A stretch of 64,000 nt of DNA from Christiangramia sp. OXR-203. GTDB taxonomy: Bacteria > Bacteroidota > Bacteroidia > Flavobacteriales > Flavobacteriaceae. Of this stretch, positions 55,564 to 64,000 are shown one piece after another. The stretch is from positions 3,331,453 through 3,395,452 of the forward strand of contig NZ_CP139698.1 of the NCBI RefSeq assembly GCF_034372165.1, written 5' to 3'. The notes beneath the pieces are model-generated. The model was not told the DNA's origin. It worked only from the letters and a program-made list of their open reading frames with translations, and searched no databases. Within the stretch, counting starts at the first letter, position 1. Every line of letters starts with the position of its first letter. A program made the position numbers and the translations under genes.

Positions 55564-57117
55564 TTACAAATCAAACTTGATTCCCTGAGCCAGTGGAAGT
55601 TCAGTAGTGTAATTGATTGTATTCGTTTGTCTTCGCATGTATACTTTCCATGCATCAGATCCTGATTCGCGACCACCACCTGTGTCTTTTTCTCCTCCAA
55701 ATGCTCCACCAATTTCAGCACCCGAAGTTCCAATATTCACATTGGCAATTCCACAATCTGATCCTTCCGTAGAAAGAAAACGTTCAGCTTCTCTCAAATT
55801 GTTGGTCATGATTGCCGAAGAAAGCCCCTGTCTTACTCCATTTTGTAATTCCAATGCATCACTTACGTCACCGGAATATTTCATAATGTATAATACTGGT
55901 GCAAAGGTTTCGTGCTGTACGATCTCGAAATTATTCTTAGCCTCAGCAATTGCAGGTTTCACATAACAACCGCTTTCGTATCCTTCACCTTCGAGTACAC
56001 CACCTTCAACTAAAATGGTTCCTCCTTCTTCCACAACTTTCTTCAAAGCATGCTCGTAATTTTTTACTGCATCCTTGTCGATTAGCGGTCCAACATGGTT
56101 ATTCTCATCAAGTGGGTTTCCTATCCTGATCTGCTTGTAAGCGCTTACGATAGCATCCTTCACTTTATCATAAATATCTTCGTGAATGATCAATCTTCTG
56201 GTGGAAGTACAACGCTGTCCACAAGTTCCAACTGCTCCAAAAACAGCTCCAATCACCGTATTTTTAATATCTGCATCTGGTGTTACAATGATCGCATTAT
56301 TTCCACCAAGTTCCAGCAATGTTTTTCCTAATCTTCCAGCTACTTCCTGAGCTACAATTTTTCCCATTCTGGTAGATCCTGTAGCCGAAATTAATGGTAC
56401 ACGCTCATCTTTGGTCATCATCTCGCCGACTTTGTAGTCTCCAGTAATCAAACAGGAAATACCTTCCGGAACTTTGTTTTCAGCAAATACTTTGGCAGCA
56501 ATGTTCTGACAGGCTACTGAAGTCAACGGAGTTTTTTCTGAACCTTTCCAGATACAGGCATCGCCACAAACCCAGGCGAGAGCCGTATTCCATGACCAAA
56601 CTGCTACCGGGAAATTGAAAGCTGAAATAATCCCTACAACTCCAAGTGGATGGTATTGTTCGTACATGCGATGCCCAGGGCGTTCACTATGCATGGTCAA
56701 ACCATGTAGTTGTCTTGAAAGTCCTACTGCAAAATCGCAGATATCGATCATTTCCTGAACCTCACCAAGACCTTCCTGGTAGGATTTTCCCATCTCATAA
56801 GAAACAAGTTTCCCTAATGGTTCTTTTAATCTCCTAAGTTCATCATTAAACTGGCGTACAACTTCCCCACGCTGTGGTGCTGGCCATGTTCTCCATTCCT
56901 TGAATCCTTTGGCAGCTGTAGAAACTGTCTTTTCATAATCTGCACTGGTGGTTGCTTTCACTTTCCCAATGAGTTCACCATCTACTGGTGAAAATGATTC
57001 AATGATATCTCCATTACTAAACCAGTCTTTACCGGTAGATGTTCCGTTATTTACGTCGTTTAAACCTAAATCTTTCAGGGCTTGTTTAATCCCGAATTCT
57101 TCAGCGATTTTGCTCAT
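55564..57117 (-). CDS. ALDH7-type aldehyde dehydrogenase (antiquitin-like)
   Basis: A 517-aa cytoplasmic NAD-dependent aldehyde dehydrogenase. Family motifs are GIISAFNFPVAVWSWNTALA, KGSEKTPL, GSTRMGK, the general base in LLELGGNNAI, and the nucleophile Cys in GTCGQRCTSTRRLI. The GQRCTSTRRL form is characteristic of ALDH7 (antiquitin / alpha-aminoadipate semialdehyde dehydrogenase), which serves lysine breakdown. The 3-hydroxyanthranilate dioxygenase gene lies 60 bp upstream on the same strand, so a role beside the kynurenine pathway is an alternative. Confidence 0.9.
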   Translation of the reverse strand: MSKIAEEFGIKQALKDLGLNDVNNGTSTGKDWFSNGDIIESFSPVDGELIGKVKATTSADYEKTVSTAAKGFKEWRTWPAPQRGEVVRQFNDELRRLKEPLGKLVSYEMGKSYQEGLGEVQEMIDICDFAVGLSRQLHGLTMHSERPGHRMYEQYHPLGVVGIISAFNFPVAVWSWNTALAWVCGDACIWKGSEKTPLTSVACQNIAAKVFAENKVPEGISCLITGDYKVGEMMTKDERVPLISATGSTRMGKIVAQEVAGRLGKTLLELGGNNAIIVTPDADIKNTVIGAVFGAVGTCGQRCTSTRRLIIHEDIYDKVKDAIVSAYKQIRIGNPLDENNHVGPLIDKDAVKNYEHALKKVVEEGGTILVEGGVLEGEGYESGCYVKPAIAEAKNNFEIVQHETFAPVLYIMKYSGDVSDALELQNGVRQGLSSAIMTNNLREAERFLSTEGSDCGIANVNIGTSGAEIGGAFGGEKDTGGGRESGSDAWKVYMRRQTNTINYTTELPLAQGIKFDL

Positions 57118-57177
57118 TAAATTGCGTTTTTATCGATTATTTTGTGTAGTTGTTGCGAAAATAGTAAAAATAAACGG

Positions 57178-57720
57178 CTAATCCTCTGGAGCTGTGAATC
57201 GTTCATCGGCGGGCATTACTTCCCCACAGTTTTCACAGGTTCGAAGTTCCTCGCTGTTGTAAAAATGTTTAAAATGCCTCAGAAAATCGGTTTCAATATC
57301 GTGTAAAGGGAAGTAAACCTCATATAATTTGTGATTGCAATTATCACAAAACCAAAGTAAACCGTCCTCACCTGCTTCATTAAGTCTTTTTCGTTCTACT
57401 ACCAAACCAATAGAGCCTTCTTTTCTTTCAGGAGAATGTGGCACTTTACCAGGATGAAGATACATATCACCGGGTCCCAGTTTCATAGTTCGTTTCTCAC
57501 CATTATCCTGGATATGAACCTCGATCTCTCCCTCAAGCTGGTAGAACAATTCCTCAGTTTCATTATAATGATAATCCTTTCTCGCGTTAGGCCCGGCAAC
57601 GATCATAACAATATAGTCGCCAGATTCCTTATATAAATTCTTATTTCCCACCGGAGGTTTTAGATGCTCGCGATTTTGTTCGATCCACTTATTCAGGTTA
57701 AAAGGTCCTTCTACAGGCAT
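57178..57720 (-). CDS. nbaC: 3-Hydroxyanthranilate 3,4-dioxygenase
   Basis: The frame stays open to 57837, but the ATG at 57720 gives the usual enzyme start (MPVEGPFNLNKWIEQNREHL, 180 aa). The cupin metal ligands are visible: DYHYNETEELFYQLEGE and HPGKVPHSPER. The C-terminus holds a rubredoxin-like site, CDNC and CENCGE. It opens the ring of 3-hydroxyanthranilate in the kynurenine route to quinolinate and NAD. It is divergent from the asparaginase gene. Confidence 0.93.
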   Translation of the reverse strand: MPVEGPFNLNKWIEQNREHLKPPVGNKNLYKESGDYIVMIVAGPNARKDYHYNETEELFYQLEGEIEVHIQDNGEKRTMKLGPGDMYLHPGKVPHSPERKEGSIGLVVERKRLNEAGEDGLLWFCDNCNHKLYEVYFPLHDIETDFLRHFKHFYNSEELRTCENCGEVMPADERFTAPED

Positions 57721-57846
57721 AATTTGATTTTTTCTAAAATTACTGAATACTACGGAAAGCTTAAGAACAACATCTATTAAAATTGAATTAAGAGTTTGCT
57801 TCAGAAATCTATCTGAAATTTTATAACTTTCAGACAAATACGACCT

Positions 57847-58902
57847 ATGAAAAAACTACTACTCCTATTCAGTTTAGTCACTTTACTTTCCTGTGATCAG
57901 AATTCGGAAAAACAATCAGAAGTTTCTACTTCAGCAGAAGAAAATAAAACTGCAATGGATACAACACAAAATTTTGGGATTGTGATCCACGGTGGTGCTG
58001 GTACCATCCTCAAGGAAAATATGAGTGATAGTCTGGAACAGGCCTACAAGGATAAGATGGAAGAGGCGATAAGAACCGGTCACGAAATTCTGGCCAATGG
58101 AGGAACGGCTGTGGAAGCTGTTCAACGAACCATCAATATTATGGAAGACAGTCCGCTATTTAATTCGGCAAAAGGTGCAGTATTCACCAACGAAGGAATC
58201 AATGAACTTGATGCCTCGATCATGGAAGGAAAAAATCTAAATGCCGGGGCGGTTGCCGGGGTTAAGAATGTCAAAAATCCTATTAACCTGGCTTTTGAAG
58301 TCATGGAAAATTCAGAACATGTCTTATTATCTGGAAAAGGAGCTGAAGATTTCGCTAAAGAAAGAGGACTCGAAATTGTTGACCCCGAATATTTCTATAC
58401 TGAAAACAGGTTCAGAGCAATGGAAAGGGCCAGAGACCGCGAAGAGAACAAGACTGCATTTTACGACCCTTTCGTGAAGGATGAAAAGTTTGGAACTGTA
58501 GGATGTGCTGCTTTAGATAAAGATGGAAATCTTGCAGCTGGTACTTCAACTGGAGGAATGTCTAATAAAAAATATAACCGGATCGGGGATTCTCCCATTA
58601 TTGGAGCAGGAACCTATGCCAACAATGCCACCTGCGCAATTTCGAGTACTGGCTGGGGTGAGTTCTTTATTCGCGGAGTTGTAGCCTATGATATTTCAGC
58701 TATGATGGAATATAAAGGCATGAGTCTGCAGGAAGCTGCCAGTGAGGTCATTCAGAAAAAACAACCAGCTTTGGGCGGTAATGGTGGGATCATCGCTATT
58801 GACCGTAATGGAAATGTGGCGATGGAATTTAATACTGAAGGAATGTACCGTGCAAGCATGAATGCAAAAGGTGATCTTCAACTTGGTATTTATAAAGAAT
58901 AG
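57847..58902 (+). CDS. Isoaspartyl peptidase/L-asparaginase, lipoprotein form
   Basis: A 351-aa Ntn-hydrolase with a lipoprotein signal (LLLFSLVTLLSCDQ, Cys16). HGGAGTILKEN opens the domain. FNSAKGAVFTNEG and NELDASIMEG follow, and the autocleavage Thr217 lies in FGTVGCAALDKDGN. GTSTGGMSNKKYNRIGDSPIIGAGTYAN is the beta-chain signature. It self-cleaves into two subunits and hydrolyses isoaspartyl dipeptides or asparagine. The lipid anchor places it in the cell envelope, whereas many homologues are cytoplasmic. Confidence 0.92.
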   Translation: MKKLLLLFSLVTLLSCDQNSEKQSEVSTSAEENKTAMDTTQNFGIVIHGGAGTILKENMSDSLEQAYKDKMEEAIRTGHEILANGGTAVEAVQRTINIMEDSPLFNSAKGAVFTNEGINELDASIMEGKNLNAGAVAGVKNVKNPINLAFEVMENSEHVLLSGKGAEDFAKERGLEIVDPEYFYTENRFRAMERARDREENKTAFYDPFVKDEKFGTVGCAALDKDGNLAAGTSTGGMSNKKYNRIGDSPIIGAGTYANNATCAISSTGWGEFFIRGVVAYDISAMMEYKGMSLQEAASEVIQKKQPALGGNGGIIAIDRNGNVAMEFNTEGMYRASMNAKGDLQLGIYKE

Positions 58903-58933
58903 CACAGATTAATATTTATCGTTTGCAACTTAC

Positions 58934-58960
58934 AAAGCTCCTGAAATCAGGAGCTTTTTT
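58934..58960 (+). terminator. Intrinsic terminator of the asparaginase gene
   Basis: AAAGCTCCTG (58934-58943) and CAGGAGCTTT (58948-58957) form a perfect 10-bp stem with a 4-nt loop, followed by T run. Confidence 0.87.
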
Positions 58961-59015
58961 CATTTACTAACAACTCTGTGTATACTTCAAATTAGATTTA
59001 AAGCGAACTAAGAGC

Positions 59016-59023
59016 TACCTTTG
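59016..59023 (+). promoter_or_regulatory. -7 promoter element of the phospholipase gene
   Basis: TACCTTTG fits TAnnTTTG exactly, 31 bp before the ATG at 59055. The -33 region shows only a partial match (TTAG at 58992-58995). Confidence 0.5.
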
Positions 59024-59054
59024 TTCCATTAAATTTTCCCTACAAAGTACTAAT

Positions 59055-59900
59055 ATGATGTCACTTACAAAAAAGATAGGTCTCTTAGGCCTTCTCGTTC
59101 TTATAGTTTGCAATTCTTCAAATGTCAACGCGCAACGAATGTCCCGTGAGGAAGTTAATGATACCATTAAAAATATGCCTTCCTTTAGTAGTTATCATGA
59201 TAATTACCTGATAAGTGGGATTCCCACGAACAAGTCGGCAAACAAAATGAATTCTAATATCAAATATCAGATTAGTTTTAAGCAGCTAATTTCCCGTGCG
59301 ACCCTACCTCTTAACAGCTATTTGTTCGTTAGCTATACACAAAAAGCTTTCTGGAATATCTATGACAAATCCAGCCCTTTTGAAGAGATCAACTTTAATC
59401 CCGCCGTTGGTGTGGGGAAGCCAATATTCGACAAATCCAATAGAATCATTGCATTGGCAGAACTGCAGCTGGAACACGAATCCAATGGGAGGGATAGTCT
59501 GGCTAGCAGAAGCTGGAACAGAGTTTCCGGAATGTTTCATACTCCGCTGGGAAGGCGCACTATGTTAAGTGCGAAAGCCTGGGTTCCCTTTGCGTATACT
59601 GAAAATCATCCTGATCTTCTGGATTATGTTGGTTTAGCTGAAGTCAAAGTACAACAGACCTTTTTCAGAGATCTATTGATTGGCGAGATGACAGTTAGAA
59701 AAGGATTGAAAGATTGGAAAGGATCTGTAGGCACCAAGCTTTATTACAAATTATTCAATAATTCTGGAAACCAGTATTTGATGCTGGAATGGTTCGCTGG
59801 TTATGCTGAAAGTCTTATCGATTACGATAAGTATACCAGTATGGTTAGAATTGGGTATGTCATCAAATCTACAGACCTCAATATCTTACGAACAAGATAA
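59055..59900 (+). CDS. pldA: Outer-membrane phospholipase A
   Basis: A 281-aa outer-membrane enzyme hydrolysing phospholipid ester bonds. The signal peptide is IGLLGLLVLIVCNSSNVNAQ. The catalytic set lies in LEHESNGRDSLASRSWNR: His141, Ser143 and Asn155, matching E. coli OMPLA His142, Ser144 and Asn156 almost position for position. The strand YLFVSYTQKAFWNIYDKSSPF and FNPAVGVGKPI also fit. The remainder reads as a 12-stranded barrel. It is monocistronic. Confidence 0.9.
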   Translation: MMSLTKKIGLLGLLVLIVCNSSNVNAQRMSREEVNDTIKNMPSFSSYHDNYLISGIPTNKSANKMNSNIKYQISFKQLISRATLPLNSYLFVSYTQKAFWNIYDKSSPFEEINFNPAVGVGKPIFDKSNRIIALAELQLEHESNGRDSLASRSWNRVSGMFHTPLGRRTMLSAKAWVPFAYTENHPDLLDYVGLAEVKVQQTFFRDLLIGEMTVRKGLKDWKGSVGTKLYYKLFNNSGNQYLMLEWFAGYAESLIDYDKYTSMVRIGYVIKSTDLNILRTR

Positions 59901-60000
59901 TCTTCCTTTCCATAACTACTGCTTTTCTAAAATTGTGCAGACAATGACTTTTAGCTAGGAACTAATGTTTTTTAACGAACATTTAAGTTTGATTAGTTCG

Positions 60001-60027
60001 GTTAGTTCAGAACCAACTGTATCTTTG
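60001..60027 (+). promoter_or_regulatory. Palindrome overlapping the efflux-operon promoter
   Basis: GTTAGTTC-A-GAACCAAC (60001-60017) is a 17-bp palindrome with one mismatched pair. It ends 2 nt before the -7 box TATCTTTG (60020-60027). It sits where RNA polymerase must bind and is a good candidate for the operator of the GbsR/MarR gene that follows. A TTAGTTC direct repeat also lies at 59993-60008. Confidence 0.5.
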
Positions 60028-60049
60028 CCTCCTTATTAAAAATAATTGC

Positions 60050-60532
60050 ATGGATTGTTGTTCACCAGAAAAACGAAAACTAATCGAAGAGATCGGCGTT
60101 CATTTTGAAAAAATACATAATCTCGCTCCATTATCGGCGAGGATCTATATCATCATGATCCTGTCTCCTAACGACGGCCATACCTTTGATGAAATCATCG
60201 AGATCACCCAGGCGAGTAAAAGTTCTGTCTCTACACAACTTAATTTACTGCTACAAACCAAAAAAGTAGAATACTTCACCAAATCCGGGGATAGAAAGCG
60301 CTATTTCAGGGCAAGCAGAACCTATCTCAAGAATACCCTCAACGACGAAATGAACAGGACGAAAGAAGAGATCAGGGTCGTTGATAAAATTCAAGAGTTC
60401 AATTCAACCTACAATAAAGAGAAGTTTCAGAGATCTGGCGGTGTAGGTCGTTTATATATGGATCATTTAAAATTGCAAAAAGAAAACCTGGAACGTACGA
60501 TCGAACAAATGAACCAGGAACTGGAAAATTAA
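60050..60532 (+). CDS. GbsR/MarR-family transcriptional regulator
   Basis: A 160-aa DNA-binding protein. A winged helix lies at about residues 25-90 (LAPLSARIYIIMIL, GHTFDEIIEITQASKSSVSTQLNLLLQTKKVEYF). A C-terminal helical dimerisation region follows (LKLQKENLERTIEQMNQELEN). CysCys near the N-terminus (MDCCSPEK) could respond to oxidation or metal, which is speculation. It is the first gene of an RND efflux operon, with 22 bp to the next gene, and a palindrome overlaps its promoter, suggesting autorepression. Confidence 0.87.
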   Translation: MDCCSPEKRKLIEEIGVHFEKIHNLAPLSARIYIIMILSPNDGHTFDEIIEITQASKSSVSTQLNLLLQTKKVEYFTKSGDRKRYFRASRTYLKNTLNDEMNRTKEEIRVVDKIQEFNSTYNKEKFQRSGGVGRLYMDHLKLQKENLERTIEQMNQELEN

Positions 60533-60554
60533 TTATTGAAGAAGAAAAGTAGAA

Positions 60555-61682
60555 ATGAAAAAATTGTTATCAATCTCAGGTTTATTCGTCCTGATCTTAG
60601 TCCTGGCGGGCTGCGGAAATGAAGGAAAATCACAGGCTCAGACTGCAAATCCACAGGCAAAGCCATTTCCGGTAACAGAAGTTCCTCAAAGAACACTTAC
60701 TGGTTATACCACTTATCCCGTTAAGATCGAAGGGATCATTAACAGTGAGGTTCGTGCGAAGGTTTCCGGATATATTACAGATGTTCTTGTAGATGAAGGA
60801 CAGGAAGTAAAGAAAGGTCAGTTACTTTTTAAACTTGAAACTCAATCTCTGAACCAGGATGCAGCGGCTGCAAAAGCTAACGTTAATGCAGCACAGGTAG
60901 AGGTAGATAAGCTAAAACCTTTAGTTGAAAAGAACATTATTAGTAACGTCCAGCTGGAAACGGCAAAAGCAAAACTGCAACAGGCGCAAAGCAGCTATAA
61001 TAGTGTTGCTGCTAATATTGGTTATGCCAATATTAAAAGTCCGGTAGACGGTTATGTAGGTTCCATAAGACTTCGTGAAGGGGCTTTAGTGAGCCCTACT
61101 AGTACTCAACCGTTAACCACCGTAAGCAATATTAGCAAGGTCTACGCTTACTTTTCCATGAATGAAACTGAATATCTTGATTTTCTGAAAGAATATGAAG
61201 GAGAAAAAGTTCAGGATAAGATCAATAATATGCCGGAAGTAGAACTGAAACTTGCCAACGGAACAACCTATTCTGAAAAAGGAAAGATCGAAACCATCAA
61301 TTCACAGGTGAATGAGAATACCGGATCCATATCCTTCAGAGCAGTTTTTGACAATCCTTCAAGACTTCTCTCCAATGGAAACAGCGGAAAAATTGTAATT
61401 CCGAAGACCTATGAAAACGTCCTGATCGTTCCGCAGGAATCCACCTTTGAGAGACAGGGAAAAGTACTTGTTTATAAGGTTGGAGCCAACAATAAAGTAA
61501 CCAGTTCCACACTGGAAATCATTACAAGAATAGATAATTTATATGTAGTGAAATCTGGCGTGAAGCAGGGAGATACAATTGTTGCAAAAGGCCTGGCCAA
61601 ATTACGACCAGATACCGAAATTAAACCTCAACCAGTCGCTTTCGACAGTGTGGCTAAGCCTATTGAAAAGGTATTCAGATAA
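60555..61682 (+). CDS. RND efflux periplasmic adaptor (membrane-fusion protein)
   Basis: A 375-aa AcrA/MexA-type lipoprotein (LILVLAGCGNEG, Cys20). A barrel-sandwich lipoyl half (VRAKVSGYITDVLVDEGQEVKKGQLLFKLE) is followed by a coiled-coil hairpin (AAAKANVNAAQVEVDKLKPL ... LETAKAKLQQAQSSY). The second lipoyl half is IKSPVDGYVGSIRLREGALV. Beta-barrel and membrane-proximal domains complete it (GNSGKIVIPKTYENVLIVPQ). It links the inner-membrane pump encoded next to an outer-membrane channel, which is not visible in this window. Confidence 0.95.
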   Translation: MKKLLSISGLFVLILVLAGCGNEGKSQAQTANPQAKPFPVTEVPQRTLTGYTTYPVKIEGIINSEVRAKVSGYITDVLVDEGQEVKKGQLLFKLETQSLNQDAAAAKANVNAAQVEVDKLKPLVEKNIISNVQLETAKAKLQQAQSSYNSVAANIGYANIKSPVDGYVGSIRLREGALVSPTSTQPLTTVSNISKVYAYFSMNETEYLDFLKEYEGEKVQDKINNMPEVELKLANGTTYSEKGKIETINSQVNENTGSISFRAVFDNPSRLLSNGNSGKIVIPKTYENVLIVPQESTFERQGKVLVYKVGANNKVTSSTLEIITRIDNLYVVKSGVKQGDTIVAKGLAKLRPDTEIKPQPVAFDSVAKPIEKVFR

Positions 61683-61703
61683 ATTTCAGGAAAAAGAAAC
61701 GTT

Positions 61704-64000
61704 ATGCTAAAGACATTTATAGAAAGACCCGTACTCTCTACGGTGATTTCCATCATTATCGTGATCCTGGGGGTACTTGGTCTTTCCAACCTTCCTATCA
61801 CGCAATATCCTGACATCGCACCACCAACGATTACCGTGAGCACTTCTTATCCAGGTGCCAATGCAGAAACAGTATTGGAAAGTGTGATCATTCCTATTGA
61901 AGAACAGATCAACGGTGTGGAGGGAATGACCTATCTAACCTCAACAGCTACTAATAATGGTACTGCAGAAATCACGGTTTATTTCGATCAACAGGTTGAT
62001 CCAGACATTGCTGCGGTGAACGTACAGAACAGGGTGGCTCGTGCAAACCCTCTATTACCTGCAGAAGTTAAACAAACCGGGGTCACCACCCAGAAACAAC
62101 AAACGAGTGCCCTGATGTTCTTTTCTCTTTTTAGTGAGAATAAGGATTATGACGATACTTTTATTCAGAATTACCTGAAGATCAATGTAATTCCTGAAAT
62201 CCAAAGGGTAAATGGAGTTGGGAATGTTCAGGTTTTTGGGAGTAAGGATTACGCCATGCGAATCTGGCTACAGCCTGATAAACTCGCAGCATACAACCTT
62301 GTTCCAACAGATGTGATTGCTGCTTTGAATGAGCAGAGTTTGGAAGCAGCTGCCGGTTCTCTAGGTGAGAATGATGGTAAAGCTTTCAATTACACTATTA
62401 AATATAGTGGTAGATATAACACTGAAGAGCAATACAGCGATATCGTGATCAAGGCTCTTGGAAATGGAGAATTTCTAAGACTTAAAGATATTGCTGAGAT
62501 CGAACTCGATGCTCAGAGTTATAGCGGAAGTTCCATTACCAAAGGTTATCCTGCAGTAAACATGGGAGTTTTCCAGACCAAAGGATCTAATGCACGTGAT
62601 ATCATTCTGGAAATCGAAGACCGACTGGCAGAAGTTAAAAAAGATCTTCCTGAAGGTTTGGAGATCTATGTACCTTACAATACGAATGAATTTTTAGATG
62701 CCTCGATCAACAAAGTAACACATACGCTAATTGAAGCATTTATACTTGTATTTCTTGTAGTGTTTATATTCCTGCAGGATTTCAGGTCGACCTTAATCCC
62801 AGCCATTGCGGTTCCGGTATCTATTATTGGTACTTTTTTCTTCCTGAACCTTTTTGGATATAGTATCAACTTATTGACCTTGTTTGCGCTGGTGTTGGCC
62901 ATCGGGATCGTGGTAGATGATGCCATCGTGGTGGTGGAGGCCGTCCACGCAAAACTGGATGAAGGTGCTAAAAGTGCCAAACAGGCTACTACCACGGCTA
63001 TGAACGAAATTTCTGGAGCGATCATCTCGATCACCCTGGTTATGGCTGCGGTATTTATTCCTGTGACATTCATCAAGGGACCAACTGGTGTGTTTTACGA
63101 GCAATTTGGAATCACGCTAATCGTGGCAATATTCATTTCTGCAGTTAACGCATTAACCCTGAGCCCTGCTCTTTGTGCATTATTTCTGAAGACTCATAAT
63201 GAGAAGAAAAATGGTAAGAAAAGTTTCCTTCAGAAGTTCTATGATGGATTTAACCGGGGATTTAATGCAACTATCGAAAGATATGGAAGATCCCTGAAGT
63301 TTCTCTACAAGAACAAATGGATAACTGCTTTGATCCTGATCCTCGCGATTGGTGGAATCTGGTGGTCTGCCTCTACCACTTCTTCAGGTTTTGTACCAGA
63401 TGAAGATCGCGGACTTATATTCGTAAACCTGGAATTACCAGCAGGTGCTTCCATAGACAGAACCCAGGAAGTTAATGATCTCCTGTATCAGAAAGTGAAA
63501 GACATTGAAGGTATTCAGGGAGTTTCAGTAATTGCCGGTAGAAGTTTAATTAGTGGTGCAGGAAGTAATTATGGACTTGGATTTATTAAACTGGATAACT
63601 GGGAAGAGCGTGACACCGATGAATTATCTATTGAAAGTATTACAGGAAAGTTGTTCGGTATAGCGGCAACCATCCCGGAAGCAAATATTATTTTCTTCTC
63701 ACCTCCAAGTATTCCCGGCTTCGGAAATTCGTCAGGTTTTGAAGTGAACTTACTGGATAGATCTGGGTCAGGTTTTAACGAGTTGGATGAAGCCAACCAG
63801 GAATTCATCAGAAAACTTTCTGAAAGACCCGAAATTCAATATGCACAAAGTTCTTTTAACACCAATTATCCTCAATACGAACTGGAATTGAATGTACCCT
63901 TAGCTAAAGAAAAAGGAGTTACGGTAAATGAAATTTTCAGTACACTTCAGGGATATATTGGAGGAGTTTATGCTGCCGATTTCTCTAAATTCGGAAAACA
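61704..64000 (+). CDS. RND multidrug efflux pump (AcrB/HAE1 type), C-terminus beyond the window
   Basis: At least 765 residues of an inner-membrane proton-driven exporter; the frame is open at the right edge. The start is MLKTFIERPVLSTVISIIIV. The porter domains show LPITQYPDIAPPTITVSTSYPGA and VEGMTYLTSTATNNG. The proton-relay pair Asp405/Asp406 lies in IVVDDAIVVVEAV on helix 4. ALTLSPALCALFLK precedes the large second loop, and FVPDEDRGLIFVNLELPAGAS opens the second porter half. AcrB homologues are about 1050 aa, so about 285 residues are missing. It is 21 bp downstream of the adaptor gene in one operon. Confidence 0.96.
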   Translation, partial: MLKTFIERPVLSTVISIIIVILGVLGLSNLPITQYPDIAPPTITVSTSYPGANAETVLESVIIPIEEQINGVEGMTYLTSTATNNGTAEITVYFDQQVDPDIAAVNVQNRVARANPLLPAEVKQTGVTTQKQQTSALMFFSLFSENKDYDDTFIQNYLKINVIPEIQRVNGVGNVQVFGSKDYAMRIWLQPDKLAAYNLVPTDVIAALNEQSLEAAAGSLGENDGKAFNYTIKYSGRYNTEEQYSDIVIKALGNGEFLRLKDIAEIELDAQSYSGSSITKGYPAVNMGVFQTKGSNARDIILEIEDRLAEVKKDLPEGLEIYVPYNTNEFLDASINKVTHTLIEAFILVFLVVFIFLQDFRSTLIPAIAVPVSIIGTFFFLNLFGYSINLLTLFALVLAIGIVVDDAIVVVEAVHAKLDEGAKSAKQATTTAMNEISGAIISITLVMAAVFIPVTFIKGPTGVFYEQFGITLIVAIFISAVNALTLSPALCALFLKTHNEKKNGKKSFLQKFYDGFNRGFNATIERYGRSLKFLYKNKWITALILILAIGGIWWSASTTSSGFVPDEDRGLIFVNLELPAGASIDRTQEVNDLLYQKVKDIEGIQGVSVIAGRSLISGAGSNYGLGFIKLDNWEERDTDELSIESITGKLFGIAATIPEANIIFFSPPSIPGFGNSSGFEVNLLDRSGSGFNELDEANQEFIRKLSERPEIQYAQSSFNTNYPQYELELNVPLAKEKGVTVNEIFSTLQGYIGGVYAADFSKFGK

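Noticed and set aside
62675..63076. 133-aa minus-strand open frame
   Set aside because: Antisense to the conserved helix-4 region of the RND pump.

Overview
The window reads as chromosome of a Flavobacteriaceae member, probably a marine Gramella/Christiangramia-type organism. This is inferred, not searched. The clues are a SusC/RagA receptor, a complete Bacteroides aerotolerance (BAT) operon, many SPI or SPII signal peptides on outer-membrane and lipoprotein genes, AT-rich intergenic DNA, and promoters of the Bacteroidetes type (TTG about 19 nt upstream of TAnnTTTG). I see no phage, insertion sequence, CRISPR array or integron. It looks like stable core and near-core genome.

Layout. Positions 1-5.6 kb hold the N-terminal part of a SusC-type receptor, running off the left edge, and its likely propeller/Y_Y_Y/LuxR-HTH regulator. 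Positions 5.7-9.3 kb encode a 1204-residue outer-membrane fusion: a phosphoesterase-like domain that has lost its metal-binding motifs, a region with kinase-like motifs, and an Omp85-type barrel. Positions 9.4-19.4 kb hold a HAD hydrolase, tRNA-Arg(CCU), a DUF1028 protein, a small lipoprotein with a repeated HG-x2-GH-x-C motif, a DUF3095 cyclase-like protein, M28 and S9 peptidases, a class V aminotransferase-like enzyme and a small barrel protein. Positions 19.4-27.4 kb hold a SusB-like GH97 alpha-glucosidase, cystathionine gamma-synthase with a structured leader, a DUF3298 lipoprotein, a DUF998 membrane protein, an ArsC-like protein coupled to an EamA transporter, a thioesterase and a YheT-type hydrolase.

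Positions 27.4-31.5 kb carry the yicC-gmk-nadD operon behind a textbook promoter, a possible 6S-like RNA, a BON-LysM protein and gpsA. Positions 31.6-34.2 kb hold two lipoproteins sharing a C-terminal beta-strand repeat domain and similar promoter/leader sequences. Positions 34.2-40.2 kb hold pheS translationally coupled to two small genes, a CREST/ceramidase-like membrane protein, CvpA, and a SulP transporter with a beta-carbonic anhydrase (probable bicarbonate uptake). Positions 40.3-49.3 kb are the eight-gene BAT operon (moxR, DUF58, a BatD-like gene with an extra C-terminal domain, batA-E).

Positions 49.5-55.4 kb hold a DUF4382 lipoprotein, an SDR/AlbA_2/PPP-phosphatase cluster, an acyl-ACP desaturase, a small barrel protein and a YkvA protein. 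Positions 55.5-59.9 kb hold an ALDH7-type dehydrogenase, 3-hydroxyanthranilate dioxygenase, a lipoprotein isoaspartyl peptidase/asparaginase and an outer-membrane phospholipase A. From 60 kb to the right edge is an RND efflux operon led by a GbsR/MarR regulator with a palindrome overlapping its promoter.

The best leads for something undescribed are the pseudo-phosphoesterase/kinase-like/Omp85 fusion at 5.7-9.3 kb, the paired beta-repeat lipoproteins at 31.6-34.1 kb, and the RNA-like structures at 29.5 kb and 22.8 kb.
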